Counted from the first letter of the stretch, positions 44,233-53,417 are shown. The stretch: 64,000 nucleotides of DNA from JAAYYF01 sp040255585 (GCA_040255585.1 JBDZVI010000003.1:28563-92562), one strand, 5' to 3'. Translations and numbers: made by a program. The notes: generated by a model not told the origin, from the letters alone.

Positions 44233-45131
44233 TCCTTGCCAGCCGAGAACACGTTGGCGCCCTTGAGGAAGAACCGCGACAGGCTGAAGAAGATGACGAG
44301 CATCGGGAGGCTGGAGAGCGCGGCGACCGCGACCATGGCACCCTCGTTGGTGCTCTTCTCCTCCATGAACGTCACGACGTACAGCGGCATCGTCCGCAGT
44401 TCGGGGTTCTGGACGACGAGCAGCGGCCAGATGAGGTTGCCCCACTGCTGCTCGAAGGTGAGGACGCCGAGGACGGCCATGACAGGGAGCATGTTGGGGA
44501 GCACTATGCGGAAGAAGATGCCTAGCTCAGAAGCGCCGTCGATGCGCGAGGCGTCAAGGAGCTCGTCAGGGAAGGTCAGGAGCGACTGACGCATCAGGAA
44601 CACCCCGAACGCGCTCAGGAGGAACGGGATGATCAGTCCGGCGTAGGTGTTCTGAAGCCCCATGCCCGTCACCACGACGTACAGGGGGATCATGACGGTC
44701 TCGAACGGCACCATCAGGGTCGAGAGGATCAGGAGGAAGACGAGGTTGCTTCCGCGGAACTTCAGCTTCGTGAGGCCGTAGCCGGCCAGCGCCGAGAACA
44801 GCACCGTGGTAAGGGCCACGCAGCTCGACACCAGCACCGAGTTGAGGATCGCGCGCGGAAAGATGAACTTGCCGTCGTTGCCCTTGATGGCCTGCCAGAA
44901 GTTGTCCAGGTAGAAGGAGCTGGGCCACCAGGAGAACGGCATGCGCATGATCTCCCGCGACGGCATGAAGGAGGCTATGAACATGAACGCGAGGGGCGCG
45001 AGCACCAGTACCAAGGCGACGACGAGCACGACCCACCCGAGTGCATGGACGACGGCCTCTGAGCGCGTGCGGCGCACGACCGGCGCGCCGGACGAGCCCG
45101 GCCTGCGCTTCCCGAGGCTTCCGGTCGCCAC
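44229..45131 (-). CDS. Carbohydrate ABC transporter permease, MalG type
   Basis: A 300-residue CUT1-family permease with six membrane segments. The family coupling loop is FPDELLDASRIDGASELGIF. It opens with a cytoplasmic basic segment before VLVLAPLAFMFIASF. The GTG at 45129-45131 directly abuts the MalF-type stop. The product pairs with that permease for import of a sugar or sugar derivative. No ATPase gene occurs in the operon; CUT1 systems often share an MsmK-type ATPase. Confidence 0.92.
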   Translation of the reverse strand: MATGSLGKRRPGSSGAPVVRRTRSEAVVHALGWVVLVVALVLVLAPLAFMFIASFMPSREIMRMPFSWWPSSFYLDNFWQAIKGNDGKFIFPRAILNSVLVSSCVALTTVLFSALAGYGLTKLKFRGSNLVFLLILSTLMVPFETVMIPLYVVVTGMGLQNTYAGLIIPFLLSAFGVFLMRQSLLTFPDELLDASRIDGASELGIFFRIVLPNMLPVMAVLGVLTFEQQWGNLIWPLLVVQNPELRTMPLYVVTFMEEKSTNEGAMVAVAALSSLPMLVIFFSLSRFFLKGANVFSAGKE

Positions 45132-46037
45132 TCAGCCCTCCCCCCTGCCGGACAGCCTGAACTGCAGCATGGAGAGGACGAGCATGACGACCAGGAGCAC
45201 GATGCTCATGGCGTTCGCCAGGCCTAGCTGGAGGTCGCGGATGCCCGTCGTGTAGATGCTGAGGGTCACGACGTTGATGGATTCGCGTGGGGCGCCCGCC
45301 TGCGTGAACAGGTACTGGGTCGCGAACGTGCGCATGCAGAAGATCATGGCCATGACGGACACGAGGAGCGTCGTCGGCTTGAGTAGCGGCAACGTCACGT
45401 ACCGGTAGAGCTGCCAGCCGCCCGCGCCGTCGACATGGGCGGCCTCCTTGACGCTCTGCGGGATGCCGCCGAGGCCCGCTATGAAGATGATCGTGAAGAA
45501 GCCGAGCTTCTCCCATAGGTAGACGACGGTGGTGGAGAAGCGCACCATCTCGGGGTTGGCGAGCCACTTGTGGTCGACGCCGCTCAGGCCGAGCACGAAG
45601 TTGACCCACTGGTTGGCTATGCCGCGCGGATCGAGCAGGAGCAGCCACACGGCCGCGGCGACCACGCTCGGGATGACCGCCGGGGCGTAGAACGCGAGCT
45701 GGAAGAAGCGCCGGAAGTTGAGGCGGGAGACGATGATCGTGGCCAGCAGCAGGCTGAGCACCACGAGGGGGATGGCCGTGCCGAGCGTGAAGAGCCCGGT
45801 GGCCTTCCAGGAGTTCCAGAACGTGGCCGAGTCGAGCAGGTCCAGGTAGTTCCGAAGGCCAACGAACCGCGGTGGCCGCAGCGACAAGGGGTTCTTGGTG
45901 TGCAGGCTGAGCCAGAAAGCGTTGAAGATAGGGTAGAAGCTGAAGACCGCGAAATAGATGAGGGCTGGGAGTACGAACACCCAGCCCCACATCGCCCTCC
46001 TGGTGGCCACGGTCAGTTTGACAGTCTTACGGGCCAC
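45132..46037 (-). CDS. Carbohydrate ABC transporter permease, MalF type
   Basis: A 301-residue partner permease opening with WGWVFVLPALIYFAVFSFYP, typical of CUT1 MalF/UgpA proteins. The coupling loop is IPQSVKEAAHVDGAGGWQLY. It lies 10 bases after the binding-protein gene and abuts the MalG-type gene. Confidence 0.92.
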   Translation of the reverse strand: MARKTVKLTVATRRAMWGWVFVLPALIYFAVFSFYPIFNAFWLSLHTKNPLSLRPPRFVGLRNYLDLLDSATFWNSWKATGLFTLGTAIPLVVLSLLLATIIVSRLNFRRFFQLAFYAPAVIPSVVAAAVWLLLLDPRGIANQWVNFVLGLSGVDHKWLANPEMVRFSTTVVYLWEKLGFFTIIFIAGLGGIPQSVKEAAHVDGAGGWQLYRYVTLPLLKPTTLLVSVMAMIFCMRTFATQYLFTQAGAPRESINVVTLSIYTTGIRDLQLGLANAMSIVLLVVMLVLSMLQFRLSGRGEG

Positions 46038-46047
46038 CTCGAGTTAC

Positions 46048-47334
46048 TCAGTACTCGCCGCGCAGGGCGCGCTCGACGCCTTCGCGCATGGTCTTGAGCA
46101 CGTCCGCAGGCTCCTTGCCCTGCAGCATGACCGCCTCGATCGAGTCCTTCAGGACCTGGAGCACCTGTGGCGAGTTCTCGTCGTAGTAGATGACGGGAGC
46201 CTTGGCCAGGTCGCCCATGAAGACGTCGGAGTACGGGGCGTTCTTGAACATGTCGGAGTTGAGGAGCTCCTGCGTAGGCTGCAGGACCGCTACGCGCTGG
46301 AAGAACTCGTCGGCGTGGCTGGCGAAGTAGCCGAGCAGCGTCCAGGCGGCCTGCTGCTTCTCCTTTGAAGCCTGGGCGTTGACCATCCAGTAGTGGCCGT
46401 AGTAGGCCTCTGCCACGTCGGCGACGGCGTCTTCCCACTGCGGGAACGGGATGACCATCCAGCCCTCGCCGGGCAGGAAGCCGGGGTTGTCGTTGAGGAT
46501 GCGGGCGGCCTGGTACTGGCCGGACTCCATCATGCCGATGTCGTTGTTGTCGAAGTTGAAGATCGACCGCGCCGCCTTGTAGGTGGGCGAGCCAAGGTTC
46601 TTGCCCGTGGTGCCCCAGTCCTTGAAGTACTGGAGGACGCGGAGCCACGCCTCGTCGCCGACGATGGCGCTCTTGCCGTCGTCGCCGATGAGCTTGCCGC
46701 CGAGCTGCGCCGCCATGGACGGCAGGAAGTTGAGGTAGTAGGGGTAGCGGAAGTCGAAGCCGCGGCGCGTGATGATCTCGCCGTCGCGGATCGTGAGCTT
46801 CTCGGCCACTTCCATGAGCTGTTCCCAAGTCTTCGGGTAGTCGGTTAGGGGGTCGAGGCCGGCGTCACGGAACACGTTCATGTTCAGGTAGATCGACCAG
46901 TTCGTGACCTCGAGGGGCAGGCCGTAGAGCTCGCCCTCGAAAGTGACGGGGTCGAGGGTGCCGGGCAGGTAGGCGTCGTAGATGGACTGCTCGTCGATGT
47001 AGCCAGCTGCGGCAGGGTTCACCGGCGCGACACGCCCGTTCACGATGTACGGGTACTCGTTCGGGATGTCCATGTTGAAGATGTCGGGGCCGCGGTTGGC
47101 GGAGAAGGCGGTCAGGATGAGCTGCGCCATCTGGTCCGTCGGGTTGGTGACGCGCACGACCTTGTACTGCGGGTAGTCGGCCTCGAAGCGAGCGATAAGT
47201 TCCTCTTCGAGGGCCGTGCGGTTCGGGTCCTCGTGAGTCCAGTAGACGATCTCGGTCTGAGCGATGGCGCTGCCTCCGACGAGGACTGCGGCCATCAGCA
47301 TCAGGGCCAACCTGCGAGCGAAGCGGTTGAGCAT
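46048..47334 (-). CDS. Extracellular sugar-binding protein of a CUT1 ABC transporter
   Basis: A 428-residue SBP_bac_1 family protein. The signal peptide (MLNRFARRLALMLMAAVLVG) is cleaved near AIAQ. The mature part begins EIVYWTHEDPNRTALEEEL and shows family text KVVRVTNPTDQMAQLILTAF, GPDIFNMDIPNEYPY and DYPKTWEQLMEVAEKL. The ATG at 47332-47334 gives a 4-base spacing to GGAGG, better than the adjacent ATG at 47335-47337. It heads the operon with two permeases and a HAD hydrolase. Ligand unknown. Confidence 0.9.
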   Translation of the reverse strand: MLNRFARRLALMLMAAVLVGGSAIAQTEIVYWTHEDPNRTALEEELIARFEADYPQYKVVRVTNPTDQMAQLILTAFSANRGPDIFNMDIPNEYPYIVNGRVAPVNPAAAGYIDEQSIYDAYLPGTLDPVTFEGELYGLPLEVTNWSIYLNMNVFRDAGLDPLTDYPKTWEQLMEVAEKLTIRDGEIITRRGFDFRYPYYLNFLPSMAAQLGGKLIGDDGKSAIVGDEAWLRVLQYFKDWGTTGKNLGSPTYKAARSIFNFDNNDIGMMESGQYQAARILNDNPGFLPGEGWMVIPFPQWEDAVADVAEAYYGHYWMVNAQASKEKQQAAWTLLGYFASHADEFFQRVAVLQPTQELLNSDMFKNAPYSDVFMGDLAKAPVIYYDENSPQVLQVLKDSIEAVMLQGKEPADVLKTMREGVERALRGEY

Positions 47335-47367
47335 CATTCCTCCAACTCCCCAACTGAAGATCCGGGC

Positions 47368-47450
47368 GCGATATCCAACCAGCAGCACGACCTGCGTGAC
47401 AGGCGTCCGAGAGCCCGTGCAAGTGCGCGCTCCCACCCAATCGCGATATC
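47368..47450 (-). promoter_or_regulatory. Paired operator-like sites upstream of the sugar importer
   Basis: Two copies of a motif containing GTTG, then ATATCGCG (minus strand) lie with GCGATATC cores at 47368-47375 and 47443-47450, 75 bases or about seven helical turns apart. One sits at the predicted transcription start and the other about 77 bases inside the leader, which suits a looping repressor of LacI type. Confidence 0.5.
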
Positions 47451-47457
47451 AACGTGC

Positions 47458-47486
47458 AGCATATTAGCGAAGGCGGTGGCCGTCAA
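47458..47486 (-). promoter_or_regulatory. Sigma-70 promoter of the sugar importer operon
   Basis: On the minus strand TTGACG (47481-47486) and TATGCT (47458-47463) are separated by exactly 17 bases. The inferred start near 47451 leaves a leader of about 115 bases. Confidence 0.7.
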
Positions 47487-47547
47487 CGAACATGAGGATC
47501 ATGTGAACTTACCGCCCATGCGGCCGCGACCCGATCCGGCGTCGCGG

Positions 47548-48369
47548 TCAGCGGCTCCCGAACGTGTTGCAGGCGTTGGGGTCGCCGGACTGGAAGCCCG
47601 TCGTGAACCACTGGGTGCGCTGCGCTGAGCTGCCGTGCGTGAACGTCTCCTGGTTCGGGATGCGCCCGGCGCGCTTGGCCAGGGTGTCGTCGCCGACGGC
47701 AGCCGCGGCGGTCAACCCTTCCTGCAGGTCGCCGCGCTCCACGATGCCGCGCCTGTCGGCGCTCGCGCCCCACACGCCCGCGTAGCAGTCGGCCTGCAAC
47801 TCCACGGGCACGGAGAGGCCTTGCGACTGGGCGCGCGACAGCGTGCCGAGCACGTTCTGGACGTGGTGACCCAGCTCGTGCGCCACCACGTACGCCTGGG
47901 CGAAGTCGCCCGGCGCCGCGTAGCGCCTGGTCAGTTCCTCGAAGAACGAGAGGTCTAGGTAGACCTTCTGGTCGCCGGGGCAGTAGAACGGCCCGGCGGA
48001 CGAGGGGGCGTCGCCACACGCCGTGCTGACGGCGTCGCGGTACAGGACGAGGCCGGCCTCCTGGTAAGGGAGGTCGCTGGCCTCGAAGGTGGCGCGCCAG
48101 AACGACTGCACGTCGTCGAGCACGAAGGAGACGAAGCGCACCATCGGCTCCTCCGCCTCTATCTCGGCCTGGTTGGGAGCGGTCGCCTGCGGCTGCACGG
48201 CCGCGCCTGGCGACAGGCCCAGCGCCGAGAAGAGGTCGGTGCCCGTGATGGCGCTGAGGGCGAGGATGATCAGCACCCCGCCGATGCCGAGAGGCACGGC
48301 TGCGCGACCGGGGCCGGCTGCCCGCCGGTCCTCGAGGTTCTTGCTACGACCAGTGTCTTCCCACTTCAT
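47548..48369 (-). CDS. YpfJ-type neutral zinc metallopeptidase
   Basis: A 273-residue membrane-anchored protein of PF04228. One transmembrane helix lies near residues 25-43. The outward domain holds the zinc motif AYVVAHELGHHVQNVLG at about 160-176 and a downstream Glu in VELQADCYAGVWG, with the family C-terminus FTHGSSAQRTQWFTTGF. Cys residues in TACGDA and FYCPGD may pair. The ATG at 48367-48369 has GAGGAGAG just upstream. The peptidase activity of this family is largely inferred. Confidence 0.92.
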   Translation of the reverse strand: MKWEDTGRSKNLEDRRAAGPGRAAVPLGIGGVLIILALSAITGTDLFSALGLSPGAAVQPQATAPNQAEIEAEEPMVRFVSFVLDDVQSFWRATFEASDLPYQEAGLVLYRDAVSTACGDAPSSAGPFYCPGDQKVYLDLSFFEELTRRYAAPGDFAQAYVVAHELGHHVQNVLGTLSRAQSQGLSVPVELQADCYAGVWGASADRRGIVERGDLQEGLTAAAAVGDDTLAKRAGRIPNQETFTHGSSAQRTQWFTTGFQSGDPNACNTFGSR

Positions 48370-48497
48370 GCTCTCTCCTCGGCAAGCGCCCAGCCGCCTG
48401 CGCTCGGGCCCCGGCGAAGTCGCCGAAGGCGACCGTTCCGGGCGCCACTCCCGACCGGCCCCCGCGCGGTTCGCGCGCGAGCATGCTACCCCGATAG

Positions 48498-48503
48498 TAG
48501 AAT
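48498..48503 (+). promoter_or_regulatory. -10 element TAGAAT of the phosphatase gene
   Basis: TAGAAT lies 9 bases before the ATG at 48513, so the transcript would begin within about 3 bases of the start codon. No ribosome-binding site is visible. Confidence 0.45.
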
Positions 48504-48512
48504 CCCCGGACC

Positions 48513-49265
48513 ATGAGCACGGCGTCCCCTTCACACCACGACCAACGCTTCATCCGGCTGAACGGAACCCTCAACACCCGCGACCTCGGCGGCCTCCCTG
48601 TCTCCGGGAACGGACGCACGCGCTTCGGGGTGTTCTTCCGCTCCGACGTCCCGATGGACCTCCAAGCGACCGACTTCGAGCGCCTGGCGCAACTCGGCCT
48701 CAGCACCGTGATCGACCTGCGCCAGACTCACGAGCTCGAGCGGGACAAGAACAGCCTGGCCGCCAGGAGCGGCATCGATTATCAGAACGTCGAGATCTGG
48801 GGTCACATCGAGGCGGCCGGCGACCAGCCCACGGACCCATGGGACATCACGGCCTTCTACTTGAGGGCCCTCGACCACGCGGGCTCCGGCTTCGTCCGCG
48901 TCATGACCCTCCTGGCGAACGCGCGCGGCGCCTCCCTGTTCCACTGCACGGCCGGCAAGGACCGCACCGGGCTCGTCGCGGCGCTGCTACTGGAGGCCGT
49001 CGGGGTCGAACGTGACACGATCATCGAGGACTTCGCCCTCACCCACGACCGCATCGACCCGCTGCGCAAGCGCCTGCTGGAGGACGCCGACAAGCGCGGC
49101 GTCAAGCGCAGCGACTTCGAGCGCCTCCTCGGGGCCACCCCAGATCTCATGCTGCCGGCTCTCGACTACCTCGCCACGCGGTACGGGGGCGCCACCGCCT
49201 ACCTCAAGGCCAACGGCCTCTCCGACGAACTGCTGGTCACGTTGAAGCGCAAGCTGGTCGGCTGA
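48513..49265 (+). CDS. Protein-tyrosine phosphatase (PF13350 family)
   Basis: A 250-residue phosphatase. Its P-loop is LFHCTAGKDRTGLVAALLL, with the nucleophile Cys145 and Arg151. Other family text is RLNGTLNTRDLGGLPVSG near the start and VIDLRQTHELERD. These single-domain enzymes resemble Mycobacterium PtpB and may act on phosphotyrosine or phosphoinositides. It is divergent from the YpfJ-type gene. Confidence 0.92.
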   Translation: MSTASPSHHDQRFIRLNGTLNTRDLGGLPVSGNGRTRFGVFFRSDVPMDLQATDFERLAQLGLSTVIDLRQTHELERDKNSLAARSGIDYQNVEIWGHIEAAGDQPTDPWDITAFYLRALDHAGSGFVRVMTLLANARGASLFHCTAGKDRTGLVAALLLEAVGVERDTIIEDFALTHDRIDPLRKRLLEDADKRGVKRSDFERLLGATPDLMLPALDYLATRYGGATAYLKANGLSDELLVTLKRKLVG

Positions 49266-49391
49266 GGCGCCAGGGCGCGGGTCGTCGCCGAGAGCCGCGC
49301 GGCGTGGCCGGGCTCGGTGCCATGCGCGCCCTCCAGGCTTTCCGTACCGCCGGCCGGGCCGCGCGTCCCGGGAACCGGTGATCGTAAGGCG

Positions 49392-49415
49392 GTTACGGAA
49401 CAAACGTTCCATAAC
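49392..49415. promoter_or_regulatory. TetR operator upstream of the regulator gene
   Basis: A 24-base near-palindrome with core GGAAC-AAAC-GTTCC and outer GTTA/TAAC arms (9 of 10 arm positions match). It lies 17 bases upstream of the TetR start, just ahead of a TAGCCT -10 element at 49420-49425. The same GGAAC-N4-GTTCC core recurs at 50114. Confidence 0.75.
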
Positions 49416-49432
49416 GTGCTAGCCTTAGGTCG

Positions 49433-50065
49433 ATGGCGCGACCCAAGGCGTTCGACCACGACGACACGGTGCTCAAGGCGGCTGGGCTGTTCCGGCGGCA
49501 AGGGTACGAGGGCACGTCGGTGCGTCACCTGCTCGACGAGCTCGGGCTGAGCGCCAGTTCGTTCTACGCCGAGTTCGGAGGTAAGGACGCACTCTACATG
49601 GAGGCCTTGGCCGCGCACGCCGCGCTCGAGCGCGAGCAGTTGCGGCAGGGCCTCTCGGGCCCCGGCACGTTCAAGGCGAAGTTCGCCGGGCTGCTCGCCC
49701 AGCTGATCGATGAACTGACGAGCGTCGGCGGAACGAGTTCGCTGACTCTCAGGGCGGCCGTCGAGGAGGCGGGCACGAAGCCCGAGGTCCTGGCGTTCCT
49801 CTCGCGTTACCTGACGGAGCTCATCGAGATGGTCGGCGACCAGATCGCGACCGCGGCGGAGCGGGGCGAGTTGCGACTGCGTCACCAGCCGCAGCCCGTG
49901 GCCCGCTTCCTCCTCTTCGGCGCCCTCAGCTTGGGCTTCGTCGCCAAGGTCTCCACCGACAGGGCGACGCTCGACAGCTACGCCGCGATGGTCCTCGACG
50001 CCATGCCCGGACACGCCACGGGGCTTCCGGGCACCCCTCACCAGACTCAACCCCCCGACGCCTAG
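49433..50065 (+). CDS. TetR/AcrR-family repressor
   Basis: A 210-residue regulator. The N-terminal helix-turn-helix (about 8-55) reads VLKAAGLFRRQGYEGTSVRH and LGLSASSFYAEFGGKDALYM, typical of TetR with TetR_C-like helices after. The ATG at 49433 has no clear ribosome-binding site and lies 7 bases after TAGCCT. Operator-like palindromes precede both this gene and the RND gene, so it probably represses itself and the export operon that follows, responding to a hydrophobic ligand. Confidence 0.92.
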   Translation: MARPKAFDHDDTVLKAAGLFRRQGYEGTSVRHLLDELGLSASSFYAEFGGKDALYMEALAAHAALEREQLRQGLSGPGTFKAKFAGLLAQLIDELTSVGGTSSLTLRAAVEEAGTKPEVLAFLSRYLTELIEMVGDQIATAAERGELRLRHQPQPVARFLLFGALSLGFVAKVSTDRATLDSYAAMVLDAMPGHATGLPGTPHQTQPPDA

Positions 50066-50080
50066 GAGGCGACCGAAGGC

Positions 50081-50146
50081 ATGATCTCCAGCACCGACAA
50101 CACACGCCCCATATGGAACGACCGTTCCAGCCAGGGCCCGGCATGA
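50081..50146 (+). CDS. Possible 21-residue ORF coupled to the RND exporter
   Basis: An ATG at 50081 opens 21 codons, starting MISSTDNTRP and ending SSQGPA. Its stop overlaps the exporter ATG at 50143 by four bases (ATGA), and AGGAGG lies 11 bases upstream. The operator-like repeat at 50114-50129 lies inside it. It may be a leader peptide or chance. Confidence 0.3.
   Translation: MISSTDNTRPIWNDRSSQGPA
50114..50129. promoter_or_regulatory. Second TetR operator, ahead of the RND gene
   Basis: A perfect inverted repeat TGGAAC-GACC-GTTCCA. It shares the core and spacing of the palindrome at 49392-49415. It lies 14 bases upstream of the RND start at 50143. Confidence 0.7.
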
Positions 50147-52470
50147 GCGCCGGAGCGCGTAGCCGCCCCGACCCCGATCGGCGGACGGGCCACATTGCGA
50201 GCACCGGCCAGAGGCACCACGGCGGCCGGCGGCGCGACCTGACGGTGGTGGCGGCCTTCGTCGTCCTATCCATCGGCTTCGGCCTAGGGGCGCTGCGCCT
50301 GCGCCTCGACGCCTCCGTCTCGGCCATGCTGCCGGACAAGAGCGCGGTCGCCGAGTTGCAACGGGAGGTTGGTGACGTGTTCGGGGCGGACGTCGTCATG
50401 GTCGCGCTCCTCGAGGGCGACATCTACACGGAGGAGGCCATCGGCCAGCTCGGCCAGGTGACGGCCAGCCTGGCCAGGGTCAAGGGCGTCACGAGCGTCA
50501 CGAGCGCCGCCAACGCCCAGCGCATGCTCGACGACGACGGCTTCCTCCTCATCGAGGACCTGCTCCCACCGACCCCGACGGCGGCCAGCCTGGCCGAGGC
50601 GCGCGACTATCTCGAGACGTCGCCCCTCTACCGCGGCGGGCTGCTCGTTGCTGAGGACGGGCGGTCGGCCAACGTCGTCATGGAGGTCTCCGACGACGTC
50701 GACTCGGCGGCCATGAGCAACGACATCCGCGCAGTGCTGAACGACCAGTGGCAGCGGGCCGGCTTCGGCGCCGCCCACCTGGTCGGCGGACCGTTGATAG
50801 ACGGCGAGATGCGCGCCACCCTCGCCCGCGAGATGCCCCTGCTCGGCGGGGTGGCCGCGCTGCTCATCCTCGTGATGCTCTACCTCAACTTCCGCACCGT
50901 GCGCGGCGCCCTGCTGCCGCTCATGACCGTGTTGGTCGGCCTACTCTGGTCTCTCGGGGCGATGGGCTGGCTCGGCGCCGAGTTGACCACCCTCAGCGTC
51001 ATAGCACCCGTGGCCATCCTCGCCGTCGGCAGCTCCTTCTCGCTGCACCTCCTCGGGCGCTTCTTCCAGGAGCTCTCGCACGGCGCCGACAAGGAAGCCG
51101 CCATCGCGACCGCGCGCAAGGAGACGGGGCTCGGCGTGCTCATCTCGGGCCTGGCCATCTCGGCGGCCCTATGCACGTTCGCCCTCTCCGGCATGCCGAC
51201 AGTACGCGGCCTCGGATTGCTGACCGCCGGTGGCGTGCTGGCGACGCTCGTGGCGTCCCTCGTGCTCCTGCCGGCGGTGCTCGGCCTGTTGCGCCCGCCG
51301 CGCCGCATCGTCGACCCCGAGCAGCCCGGCGTCATCGCCGGCTTCCTGGAAGCCGTGGCGCGCTTCGCCGACGCCCGGCGCTACCCCATCCTCGTTGCCG
51401 CCGCCGTCCTCCTCGCGCTCGCCGTCTTCGGCGCCACCAGGATCGTCCCTAACACCGCCGTCATCGACTACTTCAACGCCAACTCCCCTCTGCGGCAGGA
51501 CTACGCCGTGGTTGAGGCCGCGTTCGGCGGTTCGAGCCAGGTCGAGGTGCTCGTGGAGGGCGACATGAGCGACCCGGCCGCGCTGGCGGCCATGCTGGCG
51601 TTCCAGGAGCGCATGGCGGAGATCGACGGCGTGGGCCACACCACGTCCATCGCCACCGTGCTCCGCGGGATCCACTACACCCTTACCGGATCGGAGGCCT
51701 TGCCGGCGACGCGTCAGGAAGTCGCTCAAGAGCTCCTCCTCTACCAGCTCTCCGGCGACCCGAAGCAGGTGAGCAACTACCTGACGCTCGACTCGCAGCT
51801 CGCGCGCATCGACATCGCGACCCGCTCGGAGTCGACCGCGGTCATGCGCCGGATCGTCGGCGAGATCGAGGCGGCCGGCGAGGCCACCATCGGCCAGTAC
51901 GCGCGGCTCGGCTACGCGGGTTCGACCATGATCCAGCTCGCCATCGAGGACTCGCTGCTGCACGACTTCGTCATCAGCCTCTCCCTCGCCATCGTGCTCG
52001 TCATAGTCATCGACTCGTTCGTGCGCTCGCTGCGCGCCGCCGTCGTCACGATCCTCGCCCTGCTGCTCACGATCGCCCTCCAGTACGGCCTGCTCGGCAT
52101 CTTCGGCATCCCGCTCGACCTCTCGACCATGCTGCTCGGCGCCCTGGCCATCGGCGTCGGCGACTACGCCATCCACCTGACGGTCAGGTACATGGAGGAG
52201 CGGCGCATGGGGCACCCACCGGAGACCGCCATGAGCCACGCCCTGCACTCGTCCGGCCGTTCGATCCTCTTCACGGCCCTGACGCTCGGCGCCGGCTTCG
52301 CGGCCATGATCTTCAGCCAGTTCGTGCCGGTGCGCACGCTCGGCACGCTCATGGCCTTCACCGTCGTCTCCGTCGGCACGGCCTCGCTCACCCTGCTGCC
52401 GGCCGCCTGCCTCGTCTTCCTTCGCAACCCGCGCGGCTCCGCGACGATCGCGACAACGGCTGACGCCTGA
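50143..52470 (+). CDS. RND-superfamily (MMPL) exporter
   Basis: A 775-residue inner-membrane exporter with two MMPL halves. One membrane segment near residues 30-52 is followed by a periplasmic loop and a five-segment bundle (LLGGVAALLILVMLYLNF, SLGAMGWLGAELTTLSV, GSSFSLHLLGRF); the arrangement repeats in the second half (GALAIGVGDYAIHLTVRYME). The conserved Asp in GVGDYAIH is in the usual proton-relay segment. I choose ATG 50143 over 50113, which lies in the operator. It is followed by LolA-like, DUF1302 and TPR genes, a set recurring in other bacteria and suggesting export of a lipid or hydrophobic compound to the outer membrane. Confidence 0.9.
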   Translation: MSAGARSRPDPDRRTGHIASTGQRHHGGRRRDLTVVAAFVVLSIGFGLGALRLRLDASVSAMLPDKSAVAELQREVGDVFGADVVMVALLEGDIYTEEAIGQLGQVTASLARVKGVTSVTSAANAQRMLDDDGFLLIEDLLPPTPTAASLAEARDYLETSPLYRGGLLVAEDGRSANVVMEVSDDVDSAAMSNDIRAVLNDQWQRAGFGAAHLVGGPLIDGEMRATLAREMPLLGGVAALLILVMLYLNFRTVRGALLPLMTVLVGLLWSLGAMGWLGAELTTLSVIAPVAILAVGSSFSLHLLGRFFQELSHGADKEAAIATARKETGLGVLISGLAISAALCTFALSGMPTVRGLGLLTAGGVLATLVASLVLLPAVLGLLRPPRRIVDPEQPGVIAGFLEAVARFADARRYPILVAAAVLLALAVFGATRIVPNTAVIDYFNANSPLRQDYAVVEAAFGGSSQVEVLVEGDMSDPAALAAMLAFQERMAEIDGVGHTTSIATVLRGIHYTLTGSEALPATRQEVAQELLLYQLSGDPKQVSNYLTLDSQLARIDIATRSESTAVMRRIVGEIEAAGEATIGQYARLGYAGSTMIQLAIEDSLLHDFVISLSLAIVLVIVIDSFVRSLRAAVVTILALLLTIALQYGLLGIFGIPLDLSTMLLGALAIGVGDYAIHLTVRYMEERRMGHPPETAMSHALHSSGRSILFTALTLGAGFAAMIFSQFVPVRTLGTLMAFTVVSVGTASLTLLPAACLVFLRNPRGSATIATTADA

Positions 52471-52512
52471 GCCATGAACGCACCCGCCATGCCCACCACC
52501 GGAGGTAACACC

Positions 52513-53313
52513 ATGACCGCCCATCAGAACGACCGCCGCGCCCCAACGCACCGCCCCCCGCGATCCGCGCTGATAGTCCTCGTGGTCGTAGCCCTCGCCG
52601 GCGTCGCCTTCGCCCAGAGCTACACGACGGCCAAGGAGGTCGTCGACGCCATGGAGGCCAAGCCGGCGCCAAGCACGACCATCGCGACCATGAGCATGAC
52701 CATAACGGCGGCCTCCGGCCACTCCCTGACGCGCACCATGCAGATCTGGTCGGCGGACGAGGGACGGTCGCAGCTCATCAAGTTCCTAGAGCCGGCAGAC
52801 GTGCGCGGCTCCGGCTTCCTCTCCGTCGAGAAGGCCTCCGGCGAGACGGAGACCATGATCTACCTGCCCGCCCTCGGCCGCGTGCGCCGCGTGGCCGGCG
52901 GTCAGAAGCAGGACGCCTTCTTCGGCTCCGACTTCTCGTACGAGGAGATCTCGAGCCTGAGCGGCGACTTCGGCGACGACCTCGAGACGACCCTCCTCGA
53001 GACCCTCCCGGGCCCCGTGTACGTCATCGAGGGGGTCGCCAAGCCCGGCTCCGACGCCAGCTACGACCGGGTCGTCTTCCAAGTCCCTGAGGCCACGCTC
53101 CTACCGCAACGCGTGGAGTTCTACCGCTCGGGCGAGCTCGTCAAGGTCCTGACGATCAGTGGCGCGGCCGCGGTCGGCGGGTACGACCTGCCGAGCGTCA
53201 TCCGCATGGAGACGGTCGCGACCGGGTCGTATACGACCATCGACCAGTCGGAGTTCGAAGTCGACGAGGCCATCCCGGCCGACGTCTTCACGGAACGCTT
53301 CCTGCAGCGCTGA
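52513..53313 (+). CDS. LolA-like outer-membrane lipoprotein-sorting protein
   Basis: A 266-residue exported protein with the LolA/LolB-like fold of PF17131. The signal peptide ends at AFAQ near residue 36. Family text includes MQIWSADEGRSQLIKFLEPA, RGSGFLSVEK, IYLPALGRVRRVAGGQKQDA and FFGSDFSYEEI. The ATG at 52513 has GGAGGTAAC just upstream; ATG 52474 lacks one. It probably carries a hydrophobic ligand across the periplasm between the RND exporter and the outer membrane. Confidence 0.9.
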   Translation: MTAHQNDRRAPTHRPPRSALIVLVVVALAGVAFAQSYTTAKEVVDAMEAKPAPSTTIATMSMTITAASGHSLTRTMQIWSADEGRSQLIKFLEPADVRGSGFLSVEKASGETETMIYLPALGRVRRVAGGQKQDAFFGSDFSYEEISSLSGDFGDDLETTLLETLPGPVYVIEGVAKPGSDASYDRVVFQVPEATLLPQRVEFYRSGELVKVLTISGAAAVGGYDLPSVIRMETVATGSYTTIDQSEFEVDEAIPADVFTERFLQR

Positions 53314-53417
53314 GACCCGGCGCGCAGTCCGTTGACGAAGCGCACAGTGCGGTACCCAAGCCCAGTCCGGTACCGAAGCCCCCTGCGGAAGCGCCTGACG
53401 GGCAAGAGGTGATCATC

